Origin: Syntrophomonas sp. UBA4922
Lineage (GTDB): Bacteria; Bacillota; Syntrophomonadia; Syntrophomonadales; Syntrophomonadaceae
DNA: 9,476 nt
Reading direction: 5' to 3'
NCBI GenBank assembly: GCA_002398825.1
Contig: DHBS01000012.1
Span: forward strand, 1-9,476
The notes below the pieces were generated by a model. That model searched no databases. It was not told where the DNA came from and worked only from the letters and a program-made list of their open reading frames with translations. The translations under genes were made by a program, and so were the position numbers. Of this stretch, positions 7,026-9,476 are shown piece by piece; the first letter of the stretch is position 1, and every line of letters begins with the position of its first letter.

Positions 7026-7106
7026 ATGCAATTCAAATGCGCGTTAATTGTGGTCACAGATGTTAACAAATCAAGAAGGTTCTATGAAGAGGCGCCGGGC
7101 AGATAG
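7026..7106 (+). pseudogene. Remnant of a glyoxalase/VOC-superfamily gene (N-terminal 26 codons)
   Basis: The frame from the ATG at 7026 to the TAG at 7104-7106 begins MQFKCALIV and contains LIVVTDVNKSRRFYEE. This is the very characteristic first beta strand and helix of a vicinal-oxygen-chelate (glyoxalase/bleomycin-resistance-like) domain, whose family form runs on as FYExVLGx. Here it reads FYEEAPGR and stops. A full VOC protein has about 120-140 residues, so about 100 are missing, and no downstream frame resumes the fold before the next gene. GAGGA at 7010-7014 is 11 nt upstream. The TAG lies on the AGGAGG of the FAH-family gene (7105-7110), which could couple their translation if the peptide is still made. 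A 3' deletion joining a VOC gene start to the FAH gene leader is the simplest history. Confidence 0.65.
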
Positions 7107-7110
7107 GAGG
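7105..7110 (+). promoter_or_regulatory. Ribosome binding site that fixes a TTG start
   Basis: A consensus AGGAGG lies 7 nt before the TTG at 7118. It supports TTG as the start of the FAH-family gene, where no suitable ATG is available nearby in frame. Confidence 0.8.
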
Positions 7111-7117
7111 AGTCAGT

Positions 7118-8002
7118 TTGAGGTTTGTTTCATTTTGCCATAAGTATGTAAGCCAGGTCGGAATCATGCTTGAAGATGGGGTTATAGAGCTAAATGCACT
7201 TTTGGAAACAAGATTTACTTCGATGCTGGAATTAATAGAAAACTTGAGTTCCGATCATTTGAGAGAATTGTCTGCTGCGATTGCCAGGGGAAAATACAAT
7301 TGCCTGCCCTTAAAAGAGATCAAACTGCTGGCCCCCATACCAAATCCGCCGCGCAATGTCTTTTGCCTGGGAAAGAACTATATAGAGCATGCTCAGGAGA
7401 TAAAAATGACTCAGATTTCTGACACCGGAATACCTGATTGCCCGATTTATTTCAGCAAAATCGCCAGTCCGGCCATCGCCCACGGGGACCGGATCAAATT
7501 TTCACCACAGGTTACCCAACAGGTAGATTACGAGGTTGAGCTGGCGGTGGTGATAGGCAAAACCGGAAGCAACATTGAGCCCGAGGGGGCAGAAGATTAC
7601 ATTTTTGGCTATACCATTGCCAATGATATTTCGGCCCGCGATTTGCAGGGGGTTCATAAACAGTGGTTTAAAGGCAAAAGCCTGGATACCTTTTGCCCCA
7701 TGGGACCGGTTCTGGTTCACAAAAGCGCCTTACCCATGCCAGTGGAACTGGATATACAATGCAGGATAAACGGCGAGTTGAGGCAGGACTCCAACACCAG
7801 GCAGATGATTTTTGACATCCCTTTTATTATCAGCGATCTTTCCAAAGGCTTAACCCTTCACCCCGGGGATATTATCATGACCGGCACCCCCAGCGGGGTG
7901 GGCATGGGATTCGAACCTCCCAGACTGCTGGCTGACGGCGATATTGTGGAATGCTATATCGAAAAAATCGGCAAACTGGTAAACCAGGTTGTGGCCGTCT
8001 AG
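7118..8002 (+). CDS. Fumarylacetoacetate hydrolase (FAH) family protein
   Basis: A 294-residue cytoplasmic enzyme of the FAA_hydrolase fold, which uses a divalent metal to cleave or decarboxylate beta-keto acid type compounds (fumarylpyruvate, acylpyruvates, oxaloacetate) or to hydrate related dienes. The N-terminal 70 residues are the usual variable domain (MRFVSF...GIMLEDGVIELNALL). The catalytic domain starts at NVFCLGKNYIEHAQE (80-94). The acidic metal triad is present as Glu139 and Glu141 in DYEVELAVVIGK and Asp170 in YTIANDISARD, with spacing as in FAHD1-type enzymes. KGKSLDTFCPMGP and GDIIMTGTPSGVG complete the family signatures. A TTG start with an ideal AGGAGG fits the usual N-terminus. 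The exact reaction cannot be assigned. The first plus-strand gene after a divergent control region, it may be co-regulated with the ABC importer. Confidence 0.93.
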   Translation: MRFVSFCHKYVSQVGIMLEDGVIELNALLETRFTSMLELIENLSSDHLRELSAAIARGKYNCLPLKEIKLLAPIPNPPRNVFCLGKNYIEHAQEIKMTQISDTGIPDCPIYFSKIASPAIAHGDRIKFSPQVTQQVDYEVELAVVIGKTGSNIEPEGAEDYIFGYTIANDISARDLQGVHKQWFKGKSLDTFCPMGPVLVHKSALPMPVELDIQCRINGELRQDSNTRQMIFDIPFIISDLSKGLTLHPGDIIMTGTPSGVGMGFEPPRLLADGDIVECYIEKIGKLVNQVVAV

Positions 8003-8156
8003 GGGTGACACCTCCAGGTAAATTATTTTTAAATTTCTAATCAATTATCATATTTTTATGTTAAAATAAATCCAATATTATAAAAGTTCACCCAATGACT
8101 CATGTTTTATTTATCAGGTAGAATCTAAGCCAGGCAGCGGAAAGGGAGGTTTATTA

Positions 8157-8372
8157 ATGGACAACAATGACCAGAAGCGATGTATCTGCAAAATGTGCCC
8201 CTCTTACATAAACTGCGGTGAGCCGCTGGCCTTCTGCCTTCCCGAATATGGCAGCAGCAAATGCATCACCGTCGGGTCGGGGTGTGTCTGTCCGGGATGC
8301 CCGATATATGAAGAAAAGGGATTTTCCAAGGAGTATTATTGCATTCCCGGTAATGAGGAGGACATCGGTTGA
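8157..8372 (+). CDS. Small cysteine-rich DUF2769-type protein
   Basis: A 71-residue protein with ten cysteines: 9, 11, 14, 20, 27, 36, 43, 45, 48 and 62. The order C-x-C-x2-C-PSY-x2-C, then FC, C-I, GCVCPGCP and finally YYC fits the DUF2769 family found in anaerobic bacteria and methanogenic archaea. The repeated C-x-C-x2-C groups (9-14 and 43-48) suggest metal or iron-sulfur binding, but this is not shown for the family as far as I know. AGGGAGG at 8143-8149 is well placed before the ATG. The stop lies 13 nt before the flavoprotein ATG and overlaps its ribosome binding site region, so the two are almost certainly co-transcribed. The AT-rich 154-nt gap upstream may hold a promoter (TATAAA at 8079-8084), without a convincing -35. 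Confidence 0.85.
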   Translation: MDNNDQKRCICKMCPSYINCGEPLAFCLPEYGSSKCITVGSGCVCPGCPIYEEKGFSKEYYCIPGNEEDIG

Positions 8373-8385
8373 AGGAGGGTTGAAC

Positions 8386-9476
8386 ATGAAGTTTGATGAG
8401 GTTGCCGATATTCTGGTGGTTGGCAGCGGGGCTGCCGCTTTCTCGGCGGCGCTCACTGCCAGCATACGGGGGGGCAAAGTGCTCATGCTGGAGAAAGGGC
8501 CTATCATCGGGGGAACCACCCTGCGCTCCGGCGGCGGATACTGGATTCCCAATAACCGCTTTCAAAAAGAACTGGGCATCATAGACGCCAAAGAGGACGC
8601 CCTGCGCTATATGGCGCGCTATTCCTATCCCCAGCTCTACAATCCTGAAGATTCCAGGCTGGGACTGCCGGAAAACGAGTTCGCTTTGATCGAAACTTAC
8701 TATGACCGGGCGGCAGAAGCAATCGATTTCCTGGCTGATTGTGGAGCGTTGCAGAGCATTCAGGAAATCAACTGGACCGGTAAACCGCAGGTGGATTATA
8801 TGGATCATCTCCCCGAAAACAAAGCAGTGCGGGGAAGGGTGTTGTATGCCCGCAATGCCGACGGCAAACAGGGTTTTGGCGGAGAATTGATCCGGCAGTT
8901 GAAGGCCAAGGCCGGAAAACAGGGGATTAAGGTATTGACCAATCATCGCGCCAGCAAAATCCTGAGAAATTCCATGGAGGAGGTCATCGGTCTGGAAGTG
9001 ATCGGCCCGGACCAGAAAAACCTCAAATTTCGGGCAAACCGGGCGGTTATTTTCGGCAGCGGAGGCTATACGCATAATTCTGAACTGATGCTGCATTTCC
9101 AGCCTGGACCAAGTTTTGGGGGGTGCGCCGCTCCGACCAACAGCGGAGATTTTATCAAAATGGCAGGTGCGATAGGAGCCAAACTGGGCAACATGGTCGG
9201 CGCCTTCCGGGCCGAAATCATTGTTGAAGAAGCCCTGGCCGATCCGGACGGCGTGCACAATGTTTTTTATATCCCCGGAGACAGTGTGATCGAGGTCAAC
9301 CGGTATGGCCGCAGGATCATGAATGAAAAGCGCAATTACAACGACCGCACCATGACCCACTTCGTCTGGGATCCTCAGCGGGCGGAATGGAGCAATATGC
9401 TGGTTTTCATGATATTCGACCAGCGCACCGCAACACTCTGGCAGGGCTTCCCGCCCTATCCGGTCAAGGGGGTGGA
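8386..9476 (+). CDS. FAD-dependent oxidoreductase, fumarate reductase/3-ketosteroid dehydrogenase family (3' truncated by window)
   Basis: The first 363 codons of a flavoprotein that adds or removes hydrogen across a C-C double bond using FAD. It opens with a dinucleotide-binding fold, ADILVVGSGAAAFSAAL (GxGxxA at 13-18), with Glu36 (LEKG) placed to bind the FAD ribose. GGTTLRSGGGYWIPNN (42-57) is very close to the FAD-contact segment of 3-ketosteroid dehydrogenases. FGSGGYTHNSELM, in the middle, is the second FAD loop. Family members run to about 500-570 residues, so the C-terminal FAD motif and part of the catalytic domain lie beyond the edge. No signal peptide or heme or FMN domain precedes the fold, so it is probably cytoplasmic. 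AAGGAGGG at 8372-8379 is 6 nt before the ATG. The small DUF2769 protein just upstream may serve as its redox partner, which is inference. The substrate is not readable. Confidence 0.92.
   Translation, partial: MKFDEVADILVVGSGAAAFSAALTASIRGGKVLMLEKGPIIGGTTLRSGGGYWIPNNRFQKELGIIDAKEDALRYMARYSYPQLYNPEDSRLGLPENEFALIETYYDRAAEAIDFLADCGALQSIQEINWTGKPQVDYMDHLPENKAVRGRVLYARNADGKQGFGGELIRQLKAKAGKQGIKVLTNHRASKILRNSMEEVIGLEVIGPDQKNLKFRANRAVIFGSGGYTHNSELMLHFQPGPSFGGCAAPTNSGDFIKMAGAIGAKLGNMVGAFRAEIIVEEALADPDGVHNVFYIPGDSVIEVNRYGRRIMNEKRNYNDRTMTHFVWDPQRAEWSNMLVFMIFDQRTATLWQGFPPYPVKGV

Larger units (their letters stand above)
6783..7117. other. Divergent intergenic region between the ABC operon and the FAH-family gene
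   Basis: These 335 bp hold no full-length gene. From left to right there is the ABC ATPase leader, a composite palindromic repeat (6848-6969), an AT-rich stretch with a perfect 11-bp dyad (6988-6998), and a 26-codon VOC-type remnant (7026-7106) whose stop overlaps the ribosome binding site of the next gene. Promoters for both directions should lie in 6970-7025, the only AT-rich part, but no good -35/-10 pair stands out. Confidence 0.6.

Noticed and set aside
6731..7069. Overlapping frames on both strands sharing the peptide ASGVRFLT
   Set aside because: The shared peptide is a product of the inverted repeat at 6899-6961 read from either strand; these are not genes.

Overview
The window most resembles chromosomal DNA of an anaerobic, probably spore-forming member of the Clostridia (Firmicutes). 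The grounds are strong AGGAGG-type ribosome binding sites, two TTG starts, and small clostridial protein families: a DUF4489-like protein and a cysteine-rich DUF2769-type protein. Short palindromic intergenic elements of a kind seen in syntrophic and sulfate-reducing Firmicutes also fit. No marker in the window fixes the genus.

Layout, left to right. (1) Positions 1-691 hold the 3' two thirds of an RhlE-type DEAD-box RNA helicase. (2) 892-1500 encodes a bacterial L25/Ctc (TL5-type) ribosomal protein, followed by a REP-like hairpin at 1508-1540. (3) 1608-2171 encodes an integral-membrane methyltransferase of the isoprenylcysteine carboxyl methyltransferase type. (4) On the minus strand, 2408-3103 is a DUF4489-like protein and 3336-3845 is a bacterial LRAT-domain protein with its own strong terminator. 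(5) Also on the minus strand, 6782 down to 4167 is a tight three-gene ABC importer operon: ATPase, permease, lipoprotein. The genes overlap by 8 nt and 1 nt, and two hairpins follow the operon. It belongs to the nitrate/sulfonate/taurine/thiamine-precursor importer group, but the substrate cannot be read from the sequence. (6) A 335-bp divergent intergenic region, 6783-7117, contains a composite palindromic repeat, a small perfect dyad and a 26-codon relic of a glyoxalase-like (VOC) gene. (7) On the plus strand, 7118-8002 is a fumarylacetoacetate-hydrolase-family enzyme. After an AT-rich gap come a 71-aa, ten-cysteine DUF2769-type protein (8157-8372) and a flavoprotein of the fumarate reductase/3-ketosteroid dehydrogenase family that runs off the right edge (8386-9476).

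How the parts may work together: the ABC operon and the plus-strand metabolic genes diverge from one control region, which would suit uptake and breakdown of an organic acid or ring compound. This is inference from position only. The DUF2769 gene ends 13 nt before the flavoprotein start, so the two are very likely co-translated and may act together in a redox step.

I found no CRISPR array, tRNA, rRNA, intact transposase, defence system or recognisable riboswitch. The points most worth a second look are the VOC relic, the composite palindrome beside it, the DUF2769/flavoprotein pair, and the LRAT and DUF4489-like proteins.
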